Part shown: one piece after another, positions 9,299-17,803 of the stretch
Layout of the letters: every line of letters starts with the position of its first letter
How positions within the stretch are numbered: position 1 is the first letter of the stretch
From: Oscillospiraceae bacterium
Lineage (GTDB): Bacteria; Bacillota; Clostridia; Oscillospirales; SIG627
Reading direction: 5' to 3'
Assembly (NCBI GenBank): GCA_015063605.1
Contig: SVTV01000018.1
Location: forward strand, 1-61,805
DNA length: 61,805 bases
The notes under the pieces: generated by a model
The model's input: only the letters and a program-made list of their open reading frames with translations
Database searches by the model: none
What the model was told of the DNA's origin: nothing
Translations under genes and position numbers: made by a program

Positions 9299-10066
9299 TT
9301 ACTCTGCGATTATGACCTGTATATTGTTTGCCTTTATCTTATCGGATATATCTGCGGGAAGAGGAGCGTCGGTTATTATTACATCCACGTCCTCAAGCTT
9401 GCAGAATGTGAAGGGAAGAGACTTACCGATCTTATCCGATGTAAGAAGAATAACATTTTTGTGAGCCTTGGCTACTACTGCACTCTTAAGCTCGCTTTCG
9501 CTGAAATTACCCGATGTGAATCCGCTTTCAAGAGAAAAACCGGAGGGGGATATGAACGCCACATCAATATTGATCTTTTCGATGTATTCCGTGGATGAGG
9601 GACCGGAAAGAGAAATGCTGTCTCTGTTCAAAAGACCTCCCACAAGATTTACCATGATCTTTTCATGTTTTATTAATGAGAGAGCTACGTTTGCGCCTGA
9701 TGTGGTGATGCTCAGACGGATTTCGGGAATGTAGTTCGTAAGCTCCATTGCCGTTGTTCCCGAATCGACATAAAGGGAACGGCCTGTCTCGATAAGCCTT
9801 GCAGCCGCCTTTGCAAGCTTTTGCTTCTTCTGTCTGTTTTCAGACGATCTTCTGGTGAAGCTTTCTTCTTCGGTATGCACAATAAACTTCATTGAACGTG
9901 CACCGCCGCGAACCTTAATAACGTCTCCATGGCGTTCACAGAATTCAATGTCGCGTCTCAATGTCATGCTTGATACGTTGGGGAATTTTTCCTCAAGCTC
10001 TTTCAATGATGTGAAGGGTTTTGAAACAAGAATATCGCGCACTATCTGTCTTCTAGAGTAATACAT
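9299..10066 (-). CDS. DeoR-family transcriptional regulator
   Basis: The 255-residue regulator has an N-terminal DeoR helix-turn-helix (LKELEEKFPNVSSMTLRRDI) and a C-terminal ribose-5-phosphate-isomerase-like sensor domain (YVDSGTTAMEL, LTSDKIG). The family usually responds to phosphorylated sugars. I place the start at ATG 10066 because AAGGAG lies 8 bases upstream; a GTG at 10075 would overlap that site. The gene is first in the operon, 91 bp before E2, which suggests that it controls the dehydrogenase genes and itself. AAATGTTA-type repeats around its promoter are the likely operators. Confidence 0.9.
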   Translation of the reverse strand: MYYSRRQIVRDILVSKPFTSLKELEEKFPNVSSMTLRRDIEFCERHGDVIKVRGGARSMKFIVHTEEESFTRRSSENRQKKQKLAKAAARLIETGRSLYVDSGTTAMELTNYIPEIRLSITTSGANVALSLIKHEKIMVNLVGGLLNRDSISLSGPSSTEYIEKINIDVAFISPSGFSLESGFTSGNFSESELKSAVVAKAHKNVILLTSDKIGKSLPFTFCKLEDVDVIITDAPLPADISDKIKANNIQVIIAE

Positions 10067-10087
10067 GTTTGACACTCCTTAGCTTAT

Positions 10088-10190
10088 AAATGTTAATTCT
10101 AACACATTGTGTTTATTTTATCACGGTGAGCCAAAAAAGTCAAGAGCAGAAATGATAATAATTAACATTTTATGTTAAAAAGTAACATTT
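10088..10190 (-). promoter_or_regulatory. DeoR operon promoter with repeated operator motifs
   Basis: On the minus strand TTGACT (10138-10143), a 17-bp spacer and TAAAAT (10115-10120) form a good sigma-A promoter, with transcription starting near 10108. Flanking it are AAATGTTAAT at 10088-10097 and its inverted copy ATTAACATTT at 10161-10170, plus TAACATTT at 10183-10190 and TATGTTAA at 10171-10178. One copy lies in the early transcribed region and three lie upstream of the -35. This arrangement suits looping by the oligomeric DeoR-family repressor encoded next door. Confidence 0.7.
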
Positions 10191-10300
10191 ATAACGACAA
10201 ACAAACATTGTTGAGGCTACTCTTCCAAGTAGTGAAGAATGATTAAATATGATACTCATCCCAACAGTCCCGTTTTAATTATACAGCTGCGGTATAGCAG

Positions 10301-10852
10301 TTACGCTTTTTCAATGAAAATGAAAAAAGGAGAAGTCTTTGAATTCAATATTTCAAAGTGTCCCACACAGTATTCTCTCCTGTTGAGCTTTTGTAATTCT
10401 TCGAGAAGCATTTGTCCTTCAAGATATCCTTCGGGATGACCGGGATATATTGCAATGAGAACGATCCCGTCACGGTCAAGAAGCTCTATTGCAGAATTGA
10501 CTGCAGTAAGAGTCGATTCTCTCATCGTTGTAACGGATTTGTCGCCTCCGGGAAGATAACCGAGATTAAAAACTCCGGCACAGATCTTTTCCGTGATATA
10601 GTTTTTTGAATTGGCGTGGGAATCATGTATCAAGGTGTAATTCTTCGGTGCATTTTGCGATTCAAGGAATTTTTGTGTACTTTCCAAAGCGGAAGCCTGT
10701 ATATCGAAGGCGTATACCTTACCGTCCTCGCCCACAGCATTGGAAAGCCATAATGTGTCGTGGCCGTTTCCCATGGTGAAATCGGCTGCAATGCCGCCTT
10801 TTTTTATGTGAGGTGCTATGAAGCTTTTTTCCAAAGATAAAAGATCTAACAT
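10301..10852 (-). CDS. mnmM: tRNA 5-aminomethyl-2-thiouridine methyltransferase MnmM (YtqB family)
   Basis: This is a SAM-dependent methyltransferase of the YtqB/MnmM family (formerly called putative rRNA methylase), which completes mnm5s2U34 in the tRNA wobble position. Visible signatures are the SAM loop ADFTMGNGHDTL, NLGYLPGGDK and IYPGHPEG, all characteristic of the family. The start is ATG 10852, because AAGGATGG lies about 10 bases upstream and the resulting 183 residues fit the family. The gene begins 20 bp after the stop of the beta-helix lipoprotein gene and is probably co-transcribed with it, without an obvious functional link. Confidence 0.88.
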   Translation of the reverse strand: MLDLLSLEKSFIAPHIKKGGIAADFTMGNGHDTLWLSNAVGEDGKVYAFDIQASALESTQKFLESQNAPKNYTLIHDSHANSKNYITEKICAGVFNLGYLPGGDKSVTTMRESTLTAVNSAIELLDRDGIVLIAIYPGHPEGYLEGQMLLEELQKLNRREYCVGHFEILNSKTSPFFIFIEKA

Positions 10853-10872
10853 TACTTTTTGACCATCCTTAC

Positions 10873-12438
10873 TTAAAATTTTTCTTCGTTGAATACATTG
10901 TTTTCGCATATAAGACTCTTAGCTGATGACTTATTTGTTATATATATCGGAGATTTATTTGTATCCTTAAATGTTATATTGTTGTAATTGATAACAGCGT
11001 TTGAGACATTTTTGTCGTGAGTCAAGTATATTGGTATTCCGACGGGTTGCGTTTCTATGTTGAGTATATTATTTGTGAATATCAATGAATTATAGTTTCC
11101 GAGCTTTACGGTATTATTCAGGGCAGTCTTTGCATACATTTGATTTCCGTCAACAATAAAATTCACATCGTTCTTCTCTGATACGGTATCTGCGGAAAAT
11201 GTAATAAAATTATCTATCTCATTACAATGCATGATGTTATCCTTTATTACGATGCGTCCTTTGGAGAAGGTTCCGTATCCCTGAATTCCGTAAGCACGTC
11301 CTTCACCGAGACCGTAATTTTCAATTACATTTCCCACGACCTGAAAATCGTAAAAGGTATCGGGATCATTTTGAGCAGTACCTATTCCTATGGCGTTATT
11401 CCAGGTATACGGGTCGCCGATATCGAGCTTTTCTCTGTCCATATCTGTTATGAAATTGTTTTTTATAATAATATGATTGACTCTTTTACCTACGACACAG
11501 ACACCGTAAAGGCGGTTGGCTTTGCAGGTATTTCCTTCAATTATAACATTTTCACCGGCATGAAGGTCTACACCTTTTCGTTGATTGAAATTATGCTCGT
11601 TATTCAATATGCGTATATTTTTCGGAAAAGCACCTGATAACCCGGCAGAACCGTATCCCGTACCTCCGTCAAGATTTGAACCCATGTATTCCATCACAGA
11701 ACCTGTTATGATGAGTCCGTCAACGAATCCGAACATTACGCCTGCCACTCTGTTATGGTGAAGATAGCAGTCTTTTACAACTATATCCGTAGCATACGCA
11801 TCCGATAGCCCGGCAATATTTATTCCTGAACTGTTGAATCCCGTTATCTCAACATTTTCAACGAGAAGATCATGGATTTCCGTAAAATACAATGCGTTTA
11901 TTTTTCCGGTATAGCTATCACCGAAATTCGGAAAAAACTCTCCTTGATATTCCATATACATATCGCATATCGATATATTGAAAACTCCTTTTCGTGCACC
12001 AAAAAGAGATATAGACTCAATCGAATCTATTGTTTTTTGCTCCCGTTTGTATATAAGTTTTGTTGCGTTACCGTCTCCCTTTACGGTTACGTTATCACCG
12101 TATATGTATAATTGCCTTGATAAAAAGTATGTTCCCGCAGGAAAATACAGAGTCCCGCCGTAGTTGACTTCACGCATTGCGGCTTGGCAAGATTTTGTAT
12201 CATCTGTCACTCCGTCACCCACAGCACCGAAATCACGGACATTAACTAATACGTTGCCGCTCTCTTCTTCGGTTACGGGTGGTACATCCTTCAGAAAATC
12301 TACTCGTATCTCCGTATTCTCATAAGATATATCCATACCGTCATCATCAATGGAACGGATAGTATATCCGCCGGAGCTGCAAGAAACGAATATGAAGACT
12401 GCAACGAGTAAAAAAGTAAAAGAATAAAAATGCTTCAT
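10873..12438 (-). CDS. Beta-helix lipoprotein (pectate-lyase superfamily), copy 2
   Basis: The 521-residue protein has a lipoprotein signal peptide with the lipobox cysteine at residue 20 (FVSC), so it is anchored outside the membrane. After a short spacer come NVRDFGAVGDGVTDDT and YFPAGTYFLSRQL, the start of a Pectate_lyase_3/glycosyl-hydrolase-28-like right-handed beta-helix. Repeating parallel beta-helix units of the VEGNTC/IKNNFI type run to the C terminus. Such proteins bind or cleave polysaccharides, but no catalytic residues can be assigned. It is a tandem paralogue of the upstream gene. Start ATG 12438 is chosen because AAAGGAAC precedes it; an ATG seven codons earlier is less well placed. 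Confidence 0.85.
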   Translation of the reverse strand: MKHFYSFTFLLVAVFIFVSCSSGGYTIRSIDDDGMDISYENTEIRVDFLKDVPPVTEEESGNVLVNVRDFGAVGDGVTDDTKSCQAAMREVNYGGTLYFPAGTYFLSRQLYIYGDNVTVKGDGNATKLIYKREQKTIDSIESISLFGARKGVFNISICDMYMEYQGEFFPNFGDSYTGKINALYFTEIHDLLVENVEITGFNSSGINIAGLSDAYATDIVVKDCYLHHNRVAGVMFGFVDGLIITGSVMEYMGSNLDGGTGYGSAGLSGAFPKNIRILNNEHNFNQRKGVDLHAGENVIIEGNTCKANRLYGVCVVGKRVNHIIIKNNFITDMDREKLDIGDPYTWNNAIGIGTAQNDPDTFYDFQVVGNVIENYGLGEGRAYGIQGYGTFSKGRIVIKDNIMHCNEIDNFITFSADTVSEKNDVNFIVDGNQMYAKTALNNTVKLGNYNSLIFTNNILNIETQPVGIPIYLTHDKNVSNAVINYNNITFKDTNKSPIYITNKSSAKSLICENNVFNEEKF

Positions 12439-12512
12439 CGGCGATGGAGTTCCTTTCATTTCAAGTCTTTATGATGGTATTTAAAACGCCGGATAGTTTA
12501 TTGCCGAATTGT

Positions 12513-14081
12513 TCAACCGACCGTTTTGCCGTTTATAATATTGTTTTCGTATATAATGCTTTTGCTCGAAGATTTGTTTGTTATGTTGAAAGGGTATGCG
12601 TCGATATTACCGCATGTGATGTTGTTGAAGTTTATAACTGCGTAGGAAAGCTCCTTATTGTGAGTCAATGATACGGGCTTCCCGAGTGATTGCAATTCGA
12701 TGTTAAGAGAGTTGTTCGTGAATATCAATGAATTGTAATATCCCAATTCAACTGCATTATTCACGGCATTTTTCGCATAAAGCTGATTTCCTTCAACTAT
12801 CAGGCTGATATCCGTGTCATTGGTGACACGGGCAGGATTAACAATAATGAAGCTGTCAACCTCGTTGCAATGCATTACGTTATTTTTGATGATGAACTTT
12901 CCCTTTGTGAAGCCGGAGTAACCTTGAATACCGTATGACCTGCCGTCACCGAGACCGTAATCCTCAATCACATTTCCGATTACTTGATAATCGTAATATT
13001 TATTGGAATCATTCGTTGCCGTTCCTATCGCAATAGCGTTATTCCAGGTATACGGGGCGCCTATATCAAGCTTTTCTCTGTCCATATCGCTGATGAAATT
13101 ATTCTTAATTACGATATGATTGGTTTTCGGCCCCTCAACGTATATGCCGTAAAGACGGTTGGCTTTACATGTATTTCCCTCAATAACTACGTTTTCTCCC
13201 GAATGAAGGTCTATTCCTTTGCGATAGTTGTAATTGCATTCGTTATTTATAATGCGTATATTCTTCGGATAAGTGCCGCTGTTCCCGGCACTTCCGTAGC
13301 CTGTACCTCCGTCAAGCTTTGAACCCATATATTCCATTACCGAATTTGTTATAAGAAGTCCGTCGACAAACCCGTAAAACACTCCGGCAACTCTGTTGTG
13401 ATGAAAATAACAGTCCCTGATGGTTACATCGGTTGCATATGCACCGCTGAGACCGCGGATACTTATTCCCGAACTGTTGAATCCGGTGATCTCCACATTC
13501 TCGACAAGAAGATCATGAATTTCGGTAAAGCAAAGTGCGTTTATCTTTCCGGAATAGCTTTCTCCGAAATTCGGAAAAAACTCCCCGACAAATTCCATAT
13601 ACATATCACGAAAGGTTACATTAACTGCGCCGGGACGCGCTCCGAAGAGTGATGAATCGGTTACAAGATCTGACATTGTCTGTCCTCTCTTATATATTAT
13701 CCTTGTAGCGTTTCCGTCTCCCCTTACCGTTACATTATCGCCGTGTATATACAGCTGACGGGAGATCAGATAAGTCCCGGCAGGAAAATATACCGTACCG
13801 CCGCCGTTCAGTTCACGCAGTGCCTTTTGACATGCCCTTGTGTCATTGGTAATTCCATCGCCCGCTGCACCGAAATCGCGGACGTTGACAAATACGTTGC
13901 CGATCTCTTCTTCGGTTACGGGTGGTACATCCTTCAGAAAATCTACCCTTATCTCATCATTTTCAAAAGATATATCCACACCTTTATCATCAATGGAACG
14001 GATATTATATCCGCCTGTCCCGCAAGAAACAAGCAGTAATATCGCAATAAGTAAGAAGATAAAAGAATAAAAATGCTTCAT
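12513..14081 (-). CDS. Beta-helix lipoprotein (pectate-lyase superfamily), copy 1
   Basis: The 522-residue paralogue has the same layout: lipobox cysteine at 20 (LVSCG), NVRDFGAAGDGITNDT, YFPAGTYLISRQL, then a long right-handed beta-helix. It shares high identity with the following gene, including an uninterrupted 43-base identity that encodes the segment just before the NVRDFG motif (near 13908-13950 and 12270-12312). GGAAGGAA precedes the ATG. A clear promoter lies upstream, so the two copies and possibly mnmM form one transcript. The substrate is unknown; a surface polysaccharide role is inferred from the fold. Confidence 0.85.
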   Translation of the reverse strand: MKHFYSFIFLLIAILLLVSCGTGGYNIRSIDDKGVDISFENDEIRVDFLKDVPPVTEEEIGNVFVNVRDFGAAGDGITNDTRACQKALRELNGGGTVYFPAGTYLISRQLYIHGDNVTVRGDGNATRIIYKRGQTMSDLVTDSSLFGARPGAVNVTFRDMYMEFVGEFFPNFGESYSGKINALCFTEIHDLLVENVEITGFNSSGISIRGLSGAYATDVTIRDCYFHHNRVAGVFYGFVDGLLITNSVMEYMGSKLDGGTGYGSAGNSGTYPKNIRIINNECNYNYRKGIDLHSGENVVIEGNTCKANRLYGIYVEGPKTNHIVIKNNFISDMDREKLDIGAPYTWNNAIAIGTATNDSNKYYDYQVIGNVIEDYGLGDGRSYGIQGYSGFTKGKFIIKNNVMHCNEVDSFIIVNPARVTNDTDISLIVEGNQLYAKNAVNNAVELGYYNSLIFTNNSLNIELQSLGKPVSLTHNKELSYAVINFNNITCGNIDAYPFNITNKSSSKSIIYENNIINGKTVG

Positions 14082-14172
14082 CGATAATACATTTCCTTCC
14101 TTAAAGTATATCTGAGGTGATGGATATGCTTTGAGCTTGCTTCGTTTTTATAACAAAAACTAACCCATTAAA

Positions 14173-14201
14173 ATTATATACCCAAATAAGGTTTTTTTCA
14201 A
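14173..14201 (-). promoter_or_regulatory. Promoter of the beta-helix lipoprotein operon
   Basis: Minus strand TTGAAA (14196-14201), 17-bp spacer, TATAAT (14173-14178), about 90 bp upstream of the first beta-helix gene. Confidence 0.75.
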
Positions 14202-14343
14202 GTGTCGGAGGAGTTTTTTATTCAAAAGTTTTCCTTTTACATAAGACGACAAGTTCAAACACAATGTGAATGATAAAATAAATACAAACAATAGTCAGTT
14301 ACGTAAAATACATTCTTGTGACCGACGGGAGGCGATGATAAAA

Positions 14344-15183
14344 ATGACCGTATATATCGATCTGTATTTTCTGTTGAACACAATGATGAATACGGTGGTT
14401 CTGTACCTTTCATCAAGGCTTGTAAAAGAGGAAGTAACGCTTTTCCGCTTACTTTCGGGAGCGGTCATCGGCGGGTTATTCTCATCATTCGCTTTATTGT
14501 TTACGATGATGAGCATATTAAATGTTATTTTATCGGTCATTATAATTTCGGTAATGACGATTGTGACATACGGCTTCAAAAGTCCGCGGAATTTCTTGAA
14601 AAATTCCATTTTTACCGTAATGATAAGCGCACAGATAAGCGGTATTTCGGAGCTGTCCGCATATCTTTTGGGTTACAAAGGTAAGCCCGACTCCGCTTTT
14701 CTCATCCTTTGTTTTACATTTCCGGTGATATTTATATCGGGTCTCGTTTATGTGAAATATATCCGGAAAAAGCTTGATGTGGTATCCTGCGAGACCGTAA
14801 TACAATTGAAAAACGGAAAAGGGACTCTGATATTAAATGGTTTATACGACAGCGGAAATCTTCTGAAGGATCCCTACAGTGGTGATCCTGTTGTTTTGGT
14901 GACAGGCAGAGCGCTTGAAAAGCTTTGCGGAGATGAAAGCTTAGATGCACAACGAGTTTTGATAGGATCAGAAGAAAAATACTTTTCATCTCTGATGATC
15001 CCCATATCCGGCTGGAGAGGAAAAAAGGATCTTATTACGGGATTCAGACCCGAATACGTTTTGCTGAAAAAAGGAGGAGTAATTAAGAACGATATTTATA
15101 TGAAAAATATAACGGTAGGCATAGTGACCGATATTTCCGATTTTTCGGGATTCGACTGTCTCCTGCCGGCTGAGATAATTTAA
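14344..15183 (+). CDS. spoIIGA: Sigma-E processing peptidase SpoIIGA
   Basis: This membrane-embedded aspartic peptidase activates pro-sigma-E in the mother cell during sporulation. The first 150 residues hold five hydrophobic segments (TVYIDLYFLLNTMMNTVVL and following). The C-terminal half is the protease domain, with the catalytic Asp in GLYDSGNLLKDP, the family's DSGN/DTGN motif. The start is ATG 14344, 11 bases after GGGAGG (14327-14332), giving 279 residues; earlier in-frame ATGs lack a site at proper distance. It sits 36 bp before its substrate gene sigE, the classical spoIIG arrangement. Confidence 0.95.
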   Translation: MTVYIDLYFLLNTMMNTVVLYLSSRLVKEEVTLFRLLSGAVIGGLFSSFALLFTMMSILNVILSVIIISVMTIVTYGFKSPRNFLKNSIFTVMISAQISGISELSAYLLGYKGKPDSAFLILCFTFPVIFISGLVYVKYIRKKLDVVSCETVIQLKNGKGTLILNGLYDSGNLLKDPYSGDPVVLVTGRALEKLCGDESLDAQRVLIGSEEKYFSSLMIPISGWRGKKDLITGFRPEYVLLKKGGVIKNDIYMKNITVGIVTDISDFSGFDCLLPAEII

Positions 15184-15219
15184 AATACATACAAACATAA
15201 CTGAAAGGAATTATATCAA

Positions 15220-15951
15220 ATGGAGACTATCTTAAAAGAACTTGAAAAATTGTGTTCAAGGCTGAAGGCGCGGATAAGTATCATATCGGGAAAATCTTAC
15301 GCCGAAGTGTACTACATCAACGGTCCCGAGGATCTTCCTCCGCCTCTTGACAGCGTTGATGAAGCTTTCTACCTCGAAAGACTGAAAAGCGGAAATTATG
15401 ATATCGACGCACGCAATACACTTATTGAGCATAATCTCCGCCTTGTGGTTTTCATAGCAAAAAAATACGATAATACGGGAATAGATCCGGAGGATCTCAT
15501 TTCCATCGGTACGATAGGACTTGTAAAAGCGATAACCACCTTTGATACGGATAAAAATATAAAGCTCGCAACCTATGCTTCAAAATGCATTGACAATGAA
15601 ATATTAATGTATTTGAGAAAAAGCTCGTCAAAGCGTACTGAAATATCCATTGATGAGCCTCTTAATGTTGACCGTGACGGAAATGAACTTCTTTTGGGAG
15701 ATATCCTCGGAACGGACGGAGAGGAGGTCAGCAGCAATATTGAGAGGGACGAGGAAAATATGATAATACATAATGCGGTGGAAAGATTGTCGGGAAGAGA
15801 CAAGACAATTATAACGATGCGATTCGGTCTTGACGGAAAAGACGAAATGACTCAGAAGGAGGTCGCCGATACTCTCGGTATATCCCAATCTTACATTTCG
15901 AGACTTGAAAAAAGGATAATAGAAAAGCTGAAAAAAGAAATTATCAAATAA
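15220..15951 (+). CDS. sigE: RNA polymerase sporulation sigma factor SigE (pro-sigma-E)
   Basis: This is the mother-cell sporulation sigma factor. The 243 residues match sigma-E throughout: EVYYINGPEDLPPPL at the pro-sequence boundary, NLRLVVFIAKKY and EDLISIGTIGLVKA in region 2, EPLNVDRDGNELLLGDILGTD in region 3, and TQKEVADTLGISQSYISRLEKR in region 4. The basic, amphipathic first 30 residues are the pro-sequence that SpoIIGA removes; by comparison with Bacillus subtilis the cut should fall around Y31/Y32. AAAGGAA precedes the ATG. Confidence 0.97.
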   Translation: METILKELEKLCSRLKARISIISGKSYAEVYYINGPEDLPPPLDSVDEAFYLERLKSGNYDIDARNTLIEHNLRLVVFIAKKYDNTGIDPEDLISIGTIGLVKAITTFDTDKNIKLATYASKCIDNEILMYLRKSSSKRTEISIDEPLNVDRDGNELLLGDILGTDGEEVSSNIERDEENMIIHNAVERLSGRDKTIITMRFGLDGKDEMTQKEVADTLGISQSYISRLEKRIIEKLKKEIIK

Positions 15952-15965
15952 TGGTTCGTTTCCTC

Positions 15966-15994
15966 TTTCCAAAACGAACAAAGTATGCTATAAT
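15966..15994 (+). promoter_or_regulatory. Candidate promoter of yqeG
   Basis: TTTCCA (15966-15971), 17-bp spacer, TATAAT (15989-15994). The -10 is perfect and the -35 matches four of six. It follows an inverted repeat GTTCGTTT/AAACGAAC just after sigE. Confidence 0.45.
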
Positions 15995-16066
15995 ATAATA
16001 GATATAAGTGTGCATACATGATGGCGGAAGGATATACGTGAAAGATTAAAACACGGGAGGACGGCA

Positions 16067-16582
16067 ATGTTTAAATACTTTATACCGGACTATGTTTTCG
16101 ACGGAATATTCGGTATTCCCGAGGATTTTTTTGAAAAGCTTGATATAAGAGCCGTAATATTCGATATAGACAACACTCTCGTGAAGGACGGATACCCCGT
16201 TCCCGATGAAAAAACAAAGGAATACATATATTCATTGAGAAAAAAGGGAATAGCCGTGGCTATCGCATCGAACAACAACGAGGACCGTGTCAAAATATTT
16301 GTTGAAGCCTTCGATTGCGATCTGGCGTACAGCTTCAAATCGGGTAAGCCGAAAAAGAGTTCTCTTGCTACGGTGCTCAATACCTTCAGACAACAGCCTT
16401 CCCATATTGCTCTTGTGGGCGATCAGATACTGACCGATGTCATAGCGGCAAATCTCAACGGAATAGTATCCGTATATGTCAAGCCCATTGATACGAAAAT
16501 TGAAAATGCATTTTTTGTACTGAAAAGAATAGCGGAAAAGCCTTTTCTCGGAATATATGATCTGAAGCACAGAAAAGGATGA
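16067..16582 (+). CDS. yqeG: YqeG-family HAD-IIIA phosphatase
   Basis: This 171-residue HAD-superfamily hydrolase has the nucleophile motif FDIDNTLV (motif I), a serine/asparagine motif II in AIASNNN, a lysine in SGKPKKSS and the acidic motif III GDQILTDV. The family is conserved in Firmicutes, often next to aroE or translation genes; its substrate is not firmly established. CGGGAGGA precedes the ATG. Its stop codon overlaps the start of a 27-codon frame by ATGA. Confidence 0.9.
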   Translation: MFKYFIPDYVFDGIFGIPEDFFEKLDIRAVIFDIDNTLVKDGYPVPDEKTKEYIYSLRKKGIAVAIASNNNEDRVKIFVEAFDCDLAYSFKSGKPKKSSLATVLNTFRQQPSHIALVGDQILTDVIAANLNGIVSVYVKPIDTKIENAFFVLKRIAEKPFLGIYDLKHRKG

Positions 16583-16662
16583 AAAGGTATTACGGAACAG
16601 TAAAAGTCACGAAGCCGATAGGAAGCGAAATAAGACTGATAATAAATTTTCAGACATTTTGA
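16579..16662 (+). CDS. Possible 27-residue translationally coupled peptide
   Basis: The start codon overlaps the yqeG stop as ATGA and is preceded by AGAAAAGG. The predicted peptide begins MKRYYGTVKVTKP and ends at a TGA, shortly before the peptidase gene's Shine-Dalgarno. I recognise no family. It may be a real small protein, a remnant, or chance; only the coupling geometry supports it. Confidence 0.25.
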   Translation: MKRYYGTVKVTKPIGSEIRLIINFQTF

Positions 16663-16683
16663 TAGAAAGGCATGGTTATAAAT

Positions 16684-17754
16684 ATGACAGCGATCGAAAA
16701 ATTTCAGAAAGAGCTTAAAAGCGGAGAAGCCGCTTTGATACAGTCATCCGTTAACAGAAGATATCTCACATCATTTCTGTCAAGCGACGGCTTTTTGCTC
16801 GTTACGTCTGAGCTTGCTGAATTGTATCTTGATTCAAGATATTTTGAAATGGCTGAAAAAGCAAAGCAGCGCGGTGAAATACCCGAAAGCGTGGAATTGA
16901 AAAAAACGGGTGTTTACGCAAGAGCAACGGAATTACTTACGGGTAAAGCAGACGCTGTGTTGCTTTACGAAAACAAGAGACTTTATTGCTCTGAGCTTGA
17001 AGCTCTTGAAAAAAGACTTCCCGGCATAAGACTCGCTCCCTTGGGAGACAGATTGGAAGCTCTCCGTGCCGTTAAAACGGAAAAAGAGCTTGGCATTATG
17101 CAGGTAGCTCAGAATATTGCCGAAAAGGCGTTTGAACATATCCTCAATTTCATAAACAAGAACAGGACCGAAAAGGAGATCGCTCTGGAGCTTGAATTTT
17201 TCATGAGAAAAACAGGCGCCGAAAATGTTTCCTTCGATACCATCTGTGTTTCGGGTAAGAAATCCTCCATGCCCCACGGCAGACCGGATGATATCCTTCT
17301 TACGGACAATAGCTTTCTCACTATGGATTTCGGTGCTGTCTACAAGGGATACTGTTCCGATATGACGAGGACAGTATGCGTAGGCAAGGCTACCGATGAA
17401 ATGAAAGAGATCTACAACACCGTTTTGAAGGCTCAGCTTTCCGCAATTGCAGCAATCAAAGAGGGAGTGCAGGGAAAAGTTGTGGATAATGCGGCACGCA
17501 GTGTTATAACCGATGCCGGATACGGCAGTTATTTCGGTCACTCCACGGGTCACGGCGTAGGACTTGAGGTCCATGAAAGACCGGGATTTGCGCCTTCCTC
17601 CCAGGCGTGCGTTGTAAGTGGAAACGTGCTCAGTGTTGAACCGGGTATTTATCTGCCGGATAAATTCGGAGTAAGGATCGAAGATGTGGTGTGTGTGACC
17701 GAGACGGGATGCATAAATCTTACATCCGCACCCAAAGAATTGATAGAGCTTTAA
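16684..17754 (+). CDS. Xaa-Pro aminopeptidase-like M24B metallopeptidase
   Basis: This cytosolic peptidase removes an N-terminal residue preceding proline. The 356 residues hold an N-terminal creatinase-like domain (1-130) and a pita-bread catalytic domain. The metal ligands are visible in order: Asp in TMDFGAVY, Asp in CSDMTRTV, His in GHGVGLEVHE, Glu in SVEPGIYLP and Glu in RIEDVV. I prefer ATG 16684 over ATG 16672, which lies only two bases after AGAAAGG; the same leader pattern recurs before tsaE and an MBOAT gene. Confidence 0.93.
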   Translation: MTAIEKFQKELKSGEAALIQSSVNRRYLTSFLSSDGFLLVTSELAELYLDSRYFEMAEKAKQRGEIPESVELKKTGVYARATELLTGKADAVLLYENKRLYCSELEALEKRLPGIRLAPLGDRLEALRAVKTEKELGIMQVAQNIAEKAFEHILNFINKNRTEKEIALELEFFMRKTGAENVSFDTICVSGKKSSMPHGRPDDILLTDNSFLTMDFGAVYKGYCSDMTRTVCVGKATDEMKEIYNTVLKAQLSAIAAIKEGVQGKVVDNAARSVITDAGYGSYFGHSTGHGVGLEVHERPGFAPSSQACVVSGNVLSVEPGIYLPDKFGVRIEDVVCVTETGCINLTSAPKELIEL

Positions 17755-17803
17755 AAGAATAGAAAAGACCGTATTAAAGATTGGCGAAAAGAGGTGGCAG
17801 GAT

